From a virus: a stretch of DNA of 64,000 nucleotides. Of this stretch, positions 40,030 through 49,804 are shown one piece after another. Position 1 is the stretch's first letter. Each line of letters starts with the position of its first letter. Under the pieces are notes generated by a model. The model saw nothing but the letters and a program-made list of their open reading frames with translations, was not told the DNA's origin and did no database searches. The stretch is from the IMG/VR virus record IMGVR_UViG_3300020470_001313, positions 1 to 64,000 of that record. One strand, given 5' to 3'. The position numbers and the translations under genes were made by a program.

Positions 40030-40970
40030 TTAAATTCACACTCCATCATAATTTGTGTTAGACTTGCCAGAAGATTAATCTCCTGATCAGCAACGAATGC
40101 TGCCTTATACTGATAGTCTGCAATAATAAGAACCATTGCTGCTATAGACTGAGGGTTCAGTCTAGTATATAGGGTATCATATACCTTACGATATAGGGCG
40201 GTTATATCATTATCAATGTTCTGTACTACCCACTTCTTAACTGTTGTAAAATTCTTTGCTTTCAATCCCTCTACTAATTGCTCCATAGGAGCATCACCAA
40301 TGACTGATAGAATACCACTATCAATTTTTCCACTGGATCCATAACGCTGAAGTTCATTAAGAACTCTTCTCCAGTCAGGGAAGTACTTCTTGATCAACTC
40401 AGCAACAACCTTCATCTCAAATTCTATATTCTCATTAGCAAGTATATAATTAACACGTTTGAAGAACTGACCTGATATCTCCATCTTATCCTTACCAGTT
40501 ATTCCGAAGTCAACAACCGAACAACGTGAGTGTAAGGGTTCAATAATACGATTCTTATAATTGCACGTAAATATAAAACGACAGTTCTTCTGAAACTCTT
40601 CAATGCTTGCACGTAAGAGTAACTGGACATCATTGGTGGTATTATCCGCTTCATCAATAATAAGTACTTTATGCTTCGCTCCACCAACAAGAGAGACAGT
40701 ACTAGCAAAGGTCTTTGCCTGATTGCGTACAGTGTCCAAGAATCTACCTTCATCCGATCCATTAATGACATAGAAATCTGCTCCTAATTCATTGCACAGT
40801 GCTTTAGCAACTGTTGTCTTACCTATACCAGCAGTACCAGACAATAGTAAGTTTGGTATCTCACCTGCCTCTAAGAAACCTTTGAAGGTATCCTTTATAG
40901 GTTGTGTGAGAATACATTCATCAATTGTTTTAGGTCGGTACTTCTCAACCCAAAGGAAATCATTGTTCAT
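40026..40970 (-). CDS. 44: Clamp-loader large subunit gp44
   Basis: A 314-aa AAA+ ATPase: Walker A SGTAGIGKTTVAK, Walker B VLIIDEADN, and the arginine-finger HSRCSVVDF. With gp62 it opens and loads gp45 onto DNA. Confidence 0.96.
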   Translation of the reverse strand: MNNDFLWVEKYRPKTIDECILTQPIKDTFKGFLEAGEIPNLLLSGTAGIGKTTVAKALCNELGADFYVINGSDEGRFLDTVRNQAKTFASTVSLVGGAKHKVLIIDEADNTTNDVQLLLRASIEEFQKNCRFIFTCNYKNRIIEPLHSRCSVVDFGITGKDKMEISGQFFKRVNYILANENIEFEMKVVAELIKKYFPDWRRVLNELQRYGSSGKIDSGILSVIGDAPMEQLVEGLKAKNFTTVKKWVVQNIDNDITALYRKVYDTLYTRLNPQSIAAMVLIIADYQYKAAFVADQEINLLASLTQIMMECEFK

Positions 40971-41524
40971 AATTTTAATCTGCTCTCCAGTTGAGGAGAA
41001 TTAATGTATCCAAAAGAAAGGTTACAACTGATGATGGTCTTTCGTTGATCACCAGTTATGATTGGAGATCTATGTGGCATTGCACCAGGAAAAATAAAAA
41101 TATCTCCTTCTTCAACATCTGGTTGGAACTTCACCATCGTATCATAATCTACGAGTTCTGTACACTCTTTGGGATCTGGAAGTTCAAGATAGTATACAAA
41201 TGCTACAGAGGTTTGACCATGAACATGCCATCCATGCTTATCTCCAGTAGTATATTGTTGATACCATCCATTAAGTAATTGAGAATCTCTCAAACAATAA
41301 TGATCATGGAGTGTAGCATAGAAATCATTCAGATTATTATGAAGCAGTGTTAGATACTGCTTCTCATCTAATGACTTTTCTGCATAGTAATCAGTTCTAG
41401 AAATAGAATCATCTGCACTATAAGGATCATGTTGAACTGTCTTACCTTCAGAGTATTCAATACTCTTTAGTAATGCTGGTTTCAACTCATTATGTAATGG
41501 AAACTTATAAGTCCAGGGTTTCAT
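40967..41524 (-). CDS. 2OG/Fe(II) oxygenase-like protein
   Basis: The 185-aa protein has HGWHVHGQTSVAFVYYLEL, then VEEGDIFIFPGAMPHRSP and RKTIISCNLSFG, the layout of the 2OG-FeII_Oxy_5-type family (H-x-H instead of H-x-D). It is inserted between gp44 and gp45, which are adjacent in T4. Substrate unknown. Confidence 0.75.
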   Translation of the reverse strand: MKPWTYKFPLHNELKPALLKSIEYSEGKTVQHDPYSADDSISRTDYYAEKSLDEKQYLTLLHNNLNDFYATLHDHYCLRDSQLLNGWYQQYTTGDKHGWHVHGQTSVAFVYYLELPDPKECTELVDYDTMVKFQPDVEEGDIFIFPGAMPHRSPIITGDQRKTIISCNLSFGYINSPQLESRLKL

Positions 41525-42177
41525 TATGGTTCTAGAGCGATCCAGTACTTAACATTATCACCTTGAAAGAGTGCTACATTAGCATCACTAATAGTAACCT
41601 GATACTCACAAGGTACTAACTTTAAATTCTCAATCTTAAAACAATAGCAGTAATCCTTATCAGTCTCACCAACTTCTACTGAGTACGTATTGGATGTATC
41701 ATTCTTCTTATCAGTCACACACAAACGCATCTTACCATCACGACCATATAAGCATAGATCAGGAACCTGATACACTGCTGCTGCACGTTGTAGTGAGTTT
41801 AGATTCTCAGGTGTAAGAGTAAAAGTTACATCCTCAGATGGTAGTGTGATATCCTGATCAGGTGGTTGCACGATCACATCAGGATCAGCATAGAAGAACT
41901 TAGTCTTAGACTTACCAGTGCTATCACTTACAGATAGATACTGACTGTTGCTAGTATCAAACTGAGGTTGATCAAATAGACTAAGACATCCTAGAAAAGA
42001 ACTTAGATCATAGATAGAAATCTGACTATCAATGTTTTCTTCCACCGAAGCTTCAGCAAGAATGTTCTTGTTAACACTCAAGGTCTTGATAGTACTTCCT
42101 GGTTTAATTACAATAGACTTGTTGATACTGCTGAAGTTCTTCAGGATATCAATGGTCTCTCTGGAAATTACTGTCAT
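41524..42177 (-). CDS. 45: Sliding clamp gp45
   Basis: The 217-aa protein has the clamp beta-alpha layout: VISRETIDILKNFSSINKSI, an SIYDLSSFLG segment, and a C-terminal ISDANVALFQGDNVKYWIA. It is the processivity factor for gp43 and, in T4, the late-transcription coactivator with gp55. Confidence 0.95.
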   Translation of the reverse strand: MTVISRETIDILKNFSSINKSIVIKPGSTIKTLSVNKNILAEASVEENIDSQISIYDLSSFLGCLSLFDQPQFDTSNSQYLSVSDSTGKSKTKFFYADPDVIVQPPDQDITLPSEDVTFTLTPENLNSLQRAAAVYQVPDLCLYGRDGKMRLCVTDKKNDTSNTYSVEVGETDKDYCYCFKIENLKLVPCEYQVTISDANVALFQGDNVKYWIALEP

Positions 42178-42491
42178 TTGTCGTAGTCTACTGCGAAGGC
42201 GGTTGAATTGTTAGCGTTAAGACGGTCTGCTGCTTCACGCTTATCATTGAAGTGTAGAAGAAGGATACCGTAGTGTATAATTTTTATGATATCTTTACGT
42301 GATGAACCTTTACGATCATAACGTGAAGCATACTTGAGAACATTACTTCTACAGAACGCTTCAGCATCACCTACAGAATCAATAAGGTCAAGAGTCTGAA
42401 CGTTACCGACAGAATAATGACCTTTGTATGTGCTTGAAATATAGTCCGAGATCTCCTTTAGTATCTCGGACTCACTGTACTTGTTACTCAT
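42174..42491 (-). CDS. DUF3310-like protein, 105 aa
   Basis: FCRSNVLKYASRYDRKGSSR followed by DIIKIIHYG resembles the phage DUF3310 nucleotide-associated family (F-x-x-GN-x-x-KY-x-x-R). Its role is unknown. It is coupled between cobS and gp45. Confidence 0.65.
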   Translation of the reverse strand: MSNKYSESEILKEISDYISSTYKGHYSVGNVQTLDLIDSVGDAEAFCRSNVLKYASRYDRKGSSRKDIIKIIHYGILLLHFNDKREAADRLNANNSTAFAVDYDK

Positions 42492-43582
42492 TCTAAGGAC
42501 TTCAGAAGTTGTTCATCTGTTAGTTCCTCTTCATTATACACTGTTTCTTCTCCTGCGTCAACCTTAGTATAAAGATCAAGGAATGACTGCTTAGTATCCT
42601 CATCAAAACGATTGATACAATTGGTTAGTGCCTTCAACTTGTCACCAAAGATGCTATATGCTTGAGCAATATGCACCAAACGTCTGGTGGTTATGATCTC
42701 ATCCACTCCACCATCATAGAATGTTTTACGAATTGCTCCTGCCCACTTAACTAGGTTCTCAGCAAACTCTTTATCACATCCTACATTGAGTAGAATTTTA
42801 GTCTCGGTAACTGGAGTAGGATAGGACTGTTCAAATGTTACTGGGAATCTTTCAAGGAACGCTTCGTTGAGCACGTTAGTTCCAATAAATCTGCCGTCGT
42901 CTGAACCTTTACCTTTAGTATTTGCTGTGGCAACGACTGTGAAACCTTGTGCGGGTCTGACGTACTCTCCGATCTTTTTAAGGAAAATTCCTTTACCTTC
43001 AAGGACGGACTGGAGGCAGAGAATCTTGTTTGAGGCAAGGTCAATTTCGTCAAGGAGCAAGACAGCCCCTCGCTGGAGAGCTTCAACAACAGGTCCGTTG
43101 TGCCAGACGGTATCGCCGTTAACAAGACGGAAGCCCCCAATGAGATCATCTTCATCTGTTTCTATAGTAATGTTTACACGAATCAATTCACGATTGGTTG
43201 CGGCACATGTTTGCTCAACAGAAACAGTCTTACCGTTACCAGATAAACCAGTAATGAATACAGGATAGTATGCTTTGGATTGAATTATTTTTTTAAGATC
43301 ATTATAAGGACCAAATGGTACGAAAGTTTTATCCTTAGTAGGAACCAAACTTACATCCACTGCCTTAGCAGGTGCTTCAAATACTCTTTCAAGATCTGCT
43401 ACTGTGAGATCCCACTTACCTCGTCCAACCTTAAATTGTTTAAGTCTTTTGAAGACTGTCGGTTGACTAACTCCAAACTTATCAACAGCAGCACGGATAG
43501 CAGTAGAACCAAATTCATTACCAAATTTGCGTTTGATGAATTTTGTGATGTCATTGGTTGAAAGTTCAAGTTTTTGTGGCAT
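42488..43582 (-). CDS. cobS: MoxR/CobS-type AAA+ ATPase
   Basis: The 364-aa protein has an N-terminal DNA-binding-like helix-turn-helix (FGVSQPTVFKRLKQF) and an AAA+ core: Walker A GLSGNGKTVSV, Walker B VLLLDEIDLA, sensor VVATANTKG, and arginine finger in EAFLERFPV. It is usually called CobS in cyanophages. With no CobN or other cobalamin genes here but a VWA-HExxH protein nearby, a MoxR-VWA chaperone role is equally plausible. Confidence 0.85.
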   Translation of the reverse strand: MPQKLELSTNDITKFIKRKFGNEFGSTAIRAAVDKFGVSQPTVFKRLKQFKVGRGKWDLTVADLERVFEAPAKAVDVSLVPTKDKTFVPFGPYNDLKKIIQSKAYYPVFITGLSGNGKTVSVEQTCAATNRELIRVNITIETDEDDLIGGFRLVNGDTVWHNGPVVEALQRGAVLLLDEIDLASNKILCLQSVLEGKGIFLKKIGEYVRPAQGFTVVATANTKGKGSDDGRFIGTNVLNEAFLERFPVTFEQSYPTPVTETKILLNVGCDKEFAENLVKWAGAIRKTFYDGGVDEIITTRRLVHIAQAYSIFGDKLKALTNCINRFDEDTKQSFLDLYTKVDAGEETVYNEEELTDEQLLKSLE

Positions 43583-43606
43583 GTTTTCTCTTTTGTTTAT
43601 ATAAAC

Positions 43607-43615
43607 ATTATAGCA
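43607..43615 (-). promoter_or_regulatory. Extended -10 promoter TGC-TATAAT for cobS
   Basis: TGCTATAAT on the minus strand, about 25 nt upstream of the cobS ATG, without a recognisable -35. Confidence 0.55.
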
Positions 43616-43651
43616 GTTTTCATACTATAATGGTGGGGTGAGTGGACAGTT

Positions 43652-43897
43652 TCACCACTGTTCCCCCTTGTATGTGGTGGACGCTGCTAGATCATTTAAA
43701 GAATCAGTAGCAATAGTTTCCTGACCCTCAGATCCACCTGATACTGGGTGAGGATGATCCTTCATAAAAGCATTAGGAAATGCCTTCTGGAAATTTAAAC
43801 ACGCTCTTGCTTGAGTAGGTGCATACAGATGACCAGAGTACAACTTCTCACGATCTTCTTTATAATAGTATTCAAACTCCCACTTAGGTAACGTCAT
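43652..43897 (-). CDS. Hypothetical protein, 81 aa
   Basis: A soluble aromatic-rich protein (MTLPKWEFEYYYKEDREKLY...) coupled by ATGA to the CobT-like gene. No domain recognised. Confidence 0.6.
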   Translation of the reverse strand: MTLPKWEFEYYYKEDREKLYSGHLYAPTQARACLNFQKAFPNAFMKDHPHPVSGGSEGQETIATDSLNDLAASTTYKGEQW

Positions 43898-46053
43898 GCG
43901 ATTTGCTCCACAAACTTATTAAGAATTAACTTGTTTGTCATCTTAGAACCCATGTGCTTTTTGAATGCTCTAGTAAGTTCTCCTGCGGTGGCAGTCTCAC
44001 CTTTAACCTTTACATCAAGATCATTAGTATCACCACCCACATTGGATGATCCTAGGATAAGTAATTCACTGTACCCATATTTATCAGTAGATACAAATTT
44101 CTGCTTAGACCATTGCTTATTGTAATCTTGCTGATCCGACCAAGAAATATCTGCCTGACGTAAGATTCTATTCATATCACCCTTGTCACCTATACGAATA
44201 CCAATCCAATTATAATCTGTAACCTGATTAACAAATCCTACAATCTCTCTTGTTGTTAAACTATATGTTGTATTAATTTTCTTGGATAAACCTGTTTCCT
44301 TATCACGTAAGATGAATACTTTACTATGACAATTTTGCATATAGGCACTACGAAATTCACGATTTTCCCAATCACACTTAGTTAAGTATGACATTGGATT
44401 TGAATCACCATCACTTAGAACAACCACATTAACTTTATCAACCTTCTCAATTGCTTTAAACTTATTAACTAAAGTACGAGTACAAATAACTGCATCTGCT
44501 AATGGTGTACCACCAAGATTATATTTCTGCATAGGTCTGCAACCCCAACTGTATCTCATTCCCCATGCTTGAGTCCAGATATATTTCATCATTAATTCAA
44601 GATCACGATTGTTCATCTTGTTACTGAAGAACTCAAACAACTGAAATTGTTCAGTAAGTGAAAGTGTATTCTCCTTCTCAACATATGTTTCAAGTTTCTC
44701 TCCACCCCATCCATTAGAAAAGGCATATACTCTAAATGGAATGTTTACTTTCTTACAGAACCAGATTAGATTAAATGTTTGCTTAAGAGTATCAGTAAGA
44801 AGTGTACCTGAAGGTGTAGTAGTGGTCATAGAACCTGACCAGTCAAGATGCATTATTAGACCATGATTCTTACCATCTGCTACAGTAGTAACTCTCTTAA
44901 AAATATCCTCACTGATCTTATACTTGTATAATGAATTGGTATTGATAACTCCAGTCTTAGAAGTTGCTGCACGTTGATAATTAGCAGCAGACTTTTTCAT
45001 CTCAAACTGCTTAACAAGATAGTTAACAGTCTTTACTGATGACTTCTTAAATTCAGTAAATTTTGAAAAATTATATCTGAGATTCTTATCATAATATTCT
45101 TGTGCATTCTGATCAACATGTGCTTGACCTAAGAAATGGTAGTGAAGATCTTCTAATATTTTTTTGTAAGGTACAACAATGTTATCAATTTTAACCTTTG
45201 GAAGATCTACGTAGACCCATTCCTTAGCAGAATCATCAACCAATTGCTGCTGTGCTTCTGCCATTGCTTTATCAGTATGAGATTCAGTCTCATCATAATC
45301 TTCACCAGCACCGTTAACTGGTGCTTCTATATCCTCACCACCTTCATCTGAAGCTTCTGGTGTCTGACCTTCACCTTTTTCTTCTGAGGTTGGATCAGGA
45401 GAACATGGTTCATACTCAGCATTTTCTTCAATCTCCTGCTTTATCTCATCAGGTAAAGAACCAGCACCCATAGGTGGTACATCAGGTAGTTGCTCTTTCT
45501 CTTTCTCCTTCTGTAATCCCTCACAATATTCATACAACTCATTAGCAAGTTTTACCACATCTTCAAATGTATTAGTCTTACCAGCACGATCAACCCAAAC
45601 CTGCTCTTCCTCAGTAAATTTTATTTCCTGATGTGAACCAATCTTATAGTGAAGATTGATACGATCAATGAAAGGAAGTCTTGCTGGATCTTCTTTACGT
45701 ACACCGAAGAAATCCTTATCATGTAACTCAGTATATCCTGTATAGAATGACTTGCGTAGACCAGGATATGTTACCTTCATCTTCTTCTCAATTCTTACAT
45801 CCTCTATTACATTCACAAAATCCTTTGGAGCATCCCCAAAACAATCAGCAGGGGTGTACAAGGCATGTCCTACCTCGTGCCCTACTAGAAGGTCATATAC
45901 ATCATTACTAACATCCTTCCATATAGGCAGAGCAAGTACACGCTTCTGAACATCAAAATATGCTGTAGCGATCTTACGATGCTCTACATGTAGGTTCTCT
46001 GTAGCAAGTAACTTTGCTAGTTGACCTTTGACATCAGTGTTTACTTCTTGCAT
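43894..46053 (-). CDS. cobT: CobT-like VWA protein with HExxH motif, 719 aa
   Basis: Near residue 55 stands GHEVGHALY, a zinc-protease-like H-E-x-x-H, with a downstream Glu in NVIEDVRIEKK. Acidic linkers (about 190-290) separate it from a C-terminal von Willebrand A domain with MIDAS D-x-S-x-S in LDWSGSMTTT and VVLSDGDSN. This is the CobT/VWA layout. A promoter and the ribosome site AAGGAGG lie upstream. It probably works with the CobS-type ATPase encoded just downstream. Confidence 0.8.
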   Translation of the reverse strand: MQEVNTDVKGQLAKLLATENLHVEHRKIATAYFDVQKRVLALPIWKDVSNDVYDLLVGHEVGHALYTPADCFGDAPKDFVNVIEDVRIEKKMKVTYPGLRKSFYTGYTELHDKDFFGVRKEDPARLPFIDRINLHYKIGSHQEIKFTEEEQVWVDRAGKTNTFEDVVKLANELYEYCEGLQKEKEKEQLPDVPPMGAGSLPDEIKQEIEENAEYEPCSPDPTSEEKGEGQTPEASDEGGEDIEAPVNGAGEDYDETESHTDKAMAEAQQQLVDDSAKEWVYVDLPKVKIDNIVVPYKKILEDLHYHFLGQAHVDQNAQEYYDKNLRYNFSKFTEFKKSSVKTVNYLVKQFEMKKSAANYQRAATSKTGVINTNSLYKYKISEDIFKRVTTVADGKNHGLIMHLDWSGSMTTTTPSGTLLTDTLKQTFNLIWFCKKVNIPFRVYAFSNGWGGEKLETYVEKENTLSLTEQFQLFEFFSNKMNNRDLELMMKYIWTQAWGMRYSWGCRPMQKYNLGGTPLADAVICTRTLVNKFKAIEKVDKVNVVVLSDGDSNPMSYLTKCDWENREFRSAYMQNCHSKVFILRDKETGLSKKINTTYSLTTREIVGFVNQVTDYNWIGIRIGDKGDMNRILRQADISWSDQQDYNKQWSKQKFVSTDKYGYSELLILGSSNVGGDTNDLDVKVKGETATAGELTRAFKKHMGSKMTNKLILNKFVEQIA

Positions 46054-46073
46054 TTTCCTCCTTGGTTACACCT

Positions 46074-46082
46074 ATTATAACA
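46074..46082 (-). promoter_or_regulatory. Extended -10 promoter TGT-TATAAT
   Basis: TGTTATAAT on the minus strand, about 20 nt before the VWA gene; a partial -35 (TTGCTT) lies 17 nt further upstream. Confidence 0.55.
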
Positions 46083-46117
46083 GGTATCAAAGTCGGAAGC
46101 AACGCAGGGTGGACAGT

Positions 46118-46294
46118 TCAATAACTGGGTGTCTCATCTAAAGGTGGTTCCCATACTGGGACGATCTCATGATCTTTAAATCTAACCACACCTTCTCTCA
46201 ATTTCTCTTCAAGTTCATCAACATCTAAACTGTGAGCAACCACCTTAGTTTCACTCTTATCATTTTCATATACGTGGAATGTTAAACTACTCAT
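46118..46294 (-). CDS. Hypothetical protein, 58 aa
   Basis: MSSLTFHVYENDKSETKVVA... is acidic with a short beta-alpha arrangement and ends EPPLDETPSY. It is coupled to gp46 by ATGA. Function unknown. Confidence 0.6.
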   Translation of the reverse strand: MSSLTFHVYENDKSETKVVAHSLDVDELEEKLREGVVRFKDHEIVPVWEPPLDETPSY

Positions 46295-48012
46295 GACACA
46301 TCTTTCATTTTGGAGAAATCATTAATCTTCTCAAATCTTAAAGTGGTCATAAACTTATCTGCAAGTATATCACCCTTATGTGATATCACAAATACGTTTG
46401 TACTCTGTCCTAAATTTCTAAGAATTTTCATAAGTTCTTGAGTAGAAGAATCATCCAATGATGAATCAAATACTTCATCCAATATAAGAAGATTAGTTGA
46501 TGCAGAGTTTTTCATTCTAGCAACTTCTCGCCATGTGAATAGTAATGCTAAATCAATCTTCTGCTTCTCACCCTCAGAGAATGAGGAGTAAGAGAAGTCA
46601 TCACGAAATCTTGATTTAATTACTTCATTAAATTCATCATCTAAGGTGAAGTTAACGTAGAAGTCCATACTCTGAAGGTATTTATTGATCAGTGTATTGA
46701 AGACTGGTACGTATTTCTTTATAACTTGGGATTTAATACCTGAATCCTTAAGCAAATATGAAACTGCTGTGTACTCATCCAGAGTTTTGTTAATATTTGC
46801 ACAATCTTTCTCAGTTTTTGATAGATTTGCTTTGAGAGATTCTAATACTTCTATCTCACCTTTAACATTTGGTTGATCATCTGTTAGAGATTTAATCTGT
46901 TTCTCAATAGCAATGTTTCTCTTCTCTATTCTTATTAGATCTCTATCAAGATTATTAATATCATTATTTAAATTAAAAATACTTTTATTTAAAATTTCAA
47001 GTTCAGTAATATCTTTTAAACATGTTTCAATTTGACCTTCTAATTTTAAAAGTCCCTTATTATATGTTGATGATTCTTCATCTAATGTTGTACACTTGTG
47101 TGTCTTAAATTCTGTATCAATCTCCTGAGTGCAGGTAGGGCATACATTATTTGAGGAAAAGAACTTTAATTCTTTAAGTAAAGCAGACTGTTTGTGTTCT
47201 ATCTTTACACGTAATCCCTTTAACTTTTCTAAATCTTTCTTAACAGTTTTGTAATTATCTAATTTTGGTTCTTCACTTTTTAATTTAAATTCAAGCTTAC
47301 TGCGATCAGCATTTAAAACTTTAATAGAATCTTTATTATTTAAAAGTTCATCTTCCTTTTCACGAACTCTATCCTCATTGATAGCAGATAGTTTATCAAT
47401 ATGTGCTTGCTGAGTGTTAACTCTTTCTTCTGCTATTGCTAATAGGTGGTCACAGTCTTTACCTTGATCCTGAGACTCCTTGATACGATCCTTTAATAGT
47501 GTATTCATAACACTAAAGATCTGAATATCTAATAGATCTTCTACAACCTCACGTCTTACACTAGCATTCAATTGCATAAAGGGAACAAATGTACTACTCC
47601 CTAGTATAACAACCTGTGTGAATGACTTATAATTTAGTTTAAGTATTGACTGTTCAAGATACTTTTGATAATCTCTATTAGCAGCATCTTGATCTACCAG
47701 TTTATCGTTCTCAAATATTTCAAACTTATTAGGTTTAATCTGACGACGTACTAGATACTGTCTACCATTAACTTCAAATTCTGTTTCTACTACTGTTCCT
47801 TTCTCATTAATACTATTAACTAACTGACCCTTTGTTATCTTACGAAAGGGTTTGTTAAACAATACGAATGTAATAGCATCTAATATGGTTGACTTTCCAG
47901 CACCATTGGTTCCAATTATAAGAGTTGATGGAGATTCACTCAATGGGATCTCAATGAATTGATCTCCTGCACTCAGGAAATTTTTCCATCGGATCTTCTG
48001 GAAGGTTATCAT
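46291..48012 (-). CDS. 46: Recombination endonuclease subunit gp46 (Rad50/SbcC-like)
   Basis: A 573-aa SMC-type ATPase: Walker A IGTNGAGKSTIL, two long coiled coils with a zinc hook CPTC at mid-length, ABC signature SFSEGEKQKIDLAL and Walker B LLILDEVFDSSLD. With gp47 it resects DNA ends for recombination-dependent replication and host DNA degradation. Confidence 0.96.
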   Translation of the reverse strand: MITFQKIRWKNFLSAGDQFIEIPLSESPSTLIIGTNGAGKSTILDAITFVLFNKPFRKITKGQLVNSINEKGTVVETEFEVNGRQYLVRRQIKPNKFEIFENDKLVDQDAANRDYQKYLEQSILKLNYKSFTQVVILGSSTFVPFMQLNASVRREVVEDLLDIQIFSVMNTLLKDRIKESQDQGKDCDHLLAIAEERVNTQQAHIDKLSAINEDRVREKEDELLNNKDSIKVLNADRSKLEFKLKSEEPKLDNYKTVKKDLEKLKGLRVKIEHKQSALLKELKFFSSNNVCPTCTQEIDTEFKTHKCTTLDEESSTYNKGLLKLEGQIETCLKDITELEILNKSIFNLNNDINNLDRDLIRIEKRNIAIEKQIKSLTDDQPNVKGEIEVLESLKANLSKTEKDCANINKTLDEYTAVSYLLKDSGIKSQVIKKYVPVFNTLINKYLQSMDFYVNFTLDDEFNEVIKSRFRDDFSYSSFSEGEKQKIDLALLFTWREVARMKNSASTNLLILDEVFDSSLDDSSTQELMKILRNLGQSTNVFVISHKGDILADKFMTTLRFEKINDFSKMKDVS

Positions 48013-48275
48013 TTGGGTGGTGGAACAACTAAAGTGTCAGATTCAATAATACTGTAGCGATAACCAAACTGTTTACAGTTGGACGCTACCATGTCTATAT
48101 CAATATGTGCGATTCTTAAGTTGGAATTCTTCTTATCAGGTGTGTCTTCTGCTTCAAGATGTACTAAGTAACGTTCAGCATCATCCTGCTTTTCAAAGAT
48201 CTGGACAATTTTAGATTTGTCCTTTGCCTTTACAGCATAGACTCCTTCAGTACCGTTGTCTACTAGTATGAACAT
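48009..48275 (-). CDS. Hypothetical protein, 88 aa
   Basis: MFILVDNGTEGVYAVKAKDK... has a beta-rich first half with an FEKQDDAERYLVHLE helix, resembling small cyanobacterial DUF3110-type proteins. It sits between gp47 and gp46, coupled on both sides. Function unknown. Confidence 0.6.
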   Translation of the reverse strand: MFILVDNGTEGVYAVKAKDKSKIVQIFEKQDDAERYLVHLEAEDTPDKKNSNLRIAHIDIDMVASNCKQFGYRYSIIESDTLVVPPPK

Positions 48276-49297
48276 GCTTCTACATACAATGACTTCATGA
48301 TGGATTTAATGTTGGTTTTGTTTTCTTGTAGTTCCATCTCATCTATGTAGTTCTCTAACAAAGTTAAAGTGTCTTCGGTCTCTACCACTTCTAGTTGTTT
48401 TTCTAGAACAGTACCGAGATCTTCAATGATCTTTAAGTCTGCTACCTCACACTCCTGTAATCTACGAACAAACTGATCAAATTTAATTTGGTCAGTCTTA
48501 TTCTCTACTATCAATTTGACATAAGTGCCTTTGATAGTCTTAGGATCAGGCAAAACGCAACCCTCATTATAGTACAGTTTGTGGAACATGTCAAATGGAT
48601 TTCTATAGAAGGTAGTCTTCATAGTGTCCGTATCAAACACGTGGAACCCACGTTTGCAACCATAGTCATTCCAGTATAACTGGGAAGGGTTACCTAGGTA
48701 TGTAATATTATCCTGCTTAGACTTCATATGATAGTGTCCAGTAAATACTTTTTCAAATTTACTGTACGGTGATCTATCCATACCATGAGTCATGAAAGCA
48801 CCTGGATGAGCTTCAAAGCCGTTAAGCTCAAGATGGCCCATACAGACAGGTGCAGTACTTTCTGAGATGCATCTGAAGGTAGCGTCTCTGTTCTCATCAC
48901 ATATCCAAGGAAGAAGTAGAATGTCAATACCACCGATGTTACAGGTAGTAGGGTCTTCAATGATAGTGATGTTGTCGTACTCTCCCAGTAATTCCTTTGG
49001 AGCATTAATTCTAAGAGTATTTTTGTAGTATATGTCATGGTTCCCTATGAGCATTGTCATATGACATCCCATCTCTCTAATAGGATCAAACCACATATCT
49101 CTTGCAGCATCAAGAGACTGGAAGTTTATGCTCTTTCTTTTGTCAAAAGTATCACCCAGATTGATAATAGTTTTAATTCCACTTGCTTTAATAAAAGGTA
49201 CAACTATCTCACCATAGAATTTCTTGTACGCAGTTATATAAGCTTGGTTATCATTACGAACACCAAAGTGCTGATCTGTTATTAGTAATATTTTCAC
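48263..49297 (-). CDS. 47: Recombination endonuclease subunit gp47 (Mre11-like)
   Basis: A 344-aa calcineurin-like phosphoesterase: metal-site motifs ITDQHFG, NLGDTFDKR, GNHDIYYKN and TGHYHMKS in order. The start is GTG, overlapping the gp55 stop (TAGTG). It is the nuclease partner of gp46. Confidence 0.95.
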   Translation of the reverse strand: MKILLITDQHFGVRNDNQAYITAYKKFYGEIVVPFIKASGIKTIINLGDTFDKRKSINFQSLDAARDMWFDPIREMGCHMTMLIGNHDIYYKNTLRINAPKELLGEYDNITIIEDPTTCNIGGIDILLLPWICDENRDATFRCISESTAPVCMGHLELNGFEAHPGAFMTHGMDRSPYSKFEKVFTGHYHMKSKQDNITYLGNPSQLYWNDYGCKRGFHVFDTDTMKTTFYRNPFDMFHKLYYNEGCVLPDPKTIKGTYVKLIVENKTDQIKFDQFVRRLQECEVADLKIIEDLGTVLEKQLEVVETEDTLTLLENYIDEMELQENKTNIKSIMKSLYVEACSY

Positions 49298-49767
49298 TAG
49301 TTATATCTCTGGCTGGTTTCTATACGTGCTTTAATAGCATTATATTCTGCTGATTGCTCACCATCCACATGCATAACTTCTTGGTAACCTGACTTCTCAA
49401 TTATCTTATCTCTAATCTCCATCTGACGTTTCTCTTTAGCAATACGTCTTAAGAATGCAAAGTAAACTATCTGTGTAAAATAAGCAAATGGATTTTTAGA
49501 TTTTGCTGGATCAAAATTATCTATGTACTGTATACAATTTTCTATTCCGTCACAAACCATATCATCCTTATACATGTAGTTGATAAAGTTTGGTCTATAC
49601 GATAAATGAGTAGCAATTTTTAAAAAGCAACTACCAATATAATCATTTACTCTAGGCTTTGGAAGTCCCTCTCTTTTATTACGAAGAATTTTGGCACGAT
49701 ACTTTTCAAGCTCTGATAAGAACTTTTTATTATCTAAGTAGTGTTCCTTTTTTCTTCTAGGGGCCAT
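49297..49767 (-). CDS. 55: Late-transcription sigma factor gp55
   Basis: The 156-aa protein resembles T4 gp55: YIGSCFLKIATHLSYRPNFI, DGIENCIQYIDNFDPAKSKN and PFAYFTQIVYFAFLRRIAKE, a reduced sigma-2-like region. It directs host RNA polymerase to late boxes. The ATG at 49767 is chosen (MAPRRKKEHY). A fully consensus sigma-70 promoter lies 38 nt upstream, so it is probably made early. Confidence 0.93.
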   Translation of the reverse strand: MAPRRKKEHYLDNKKFLSELEKYRAKILRNKREGLPKPRVNDYIGSCFLKIATHLSYRPNFINYMYKDDMVCDGIENCIQYIDNFDPAKSKNPFAYFTQIVYFAFLRRIAKEKRQMEIRDKIIEKSGYQEVMHVDGEQSAEYNAIKARIETSQRYN

Positions 49768-49804
49768 AGATTTAGTGTACATGTATAGCCAACTGACTGA
49801 CCCT

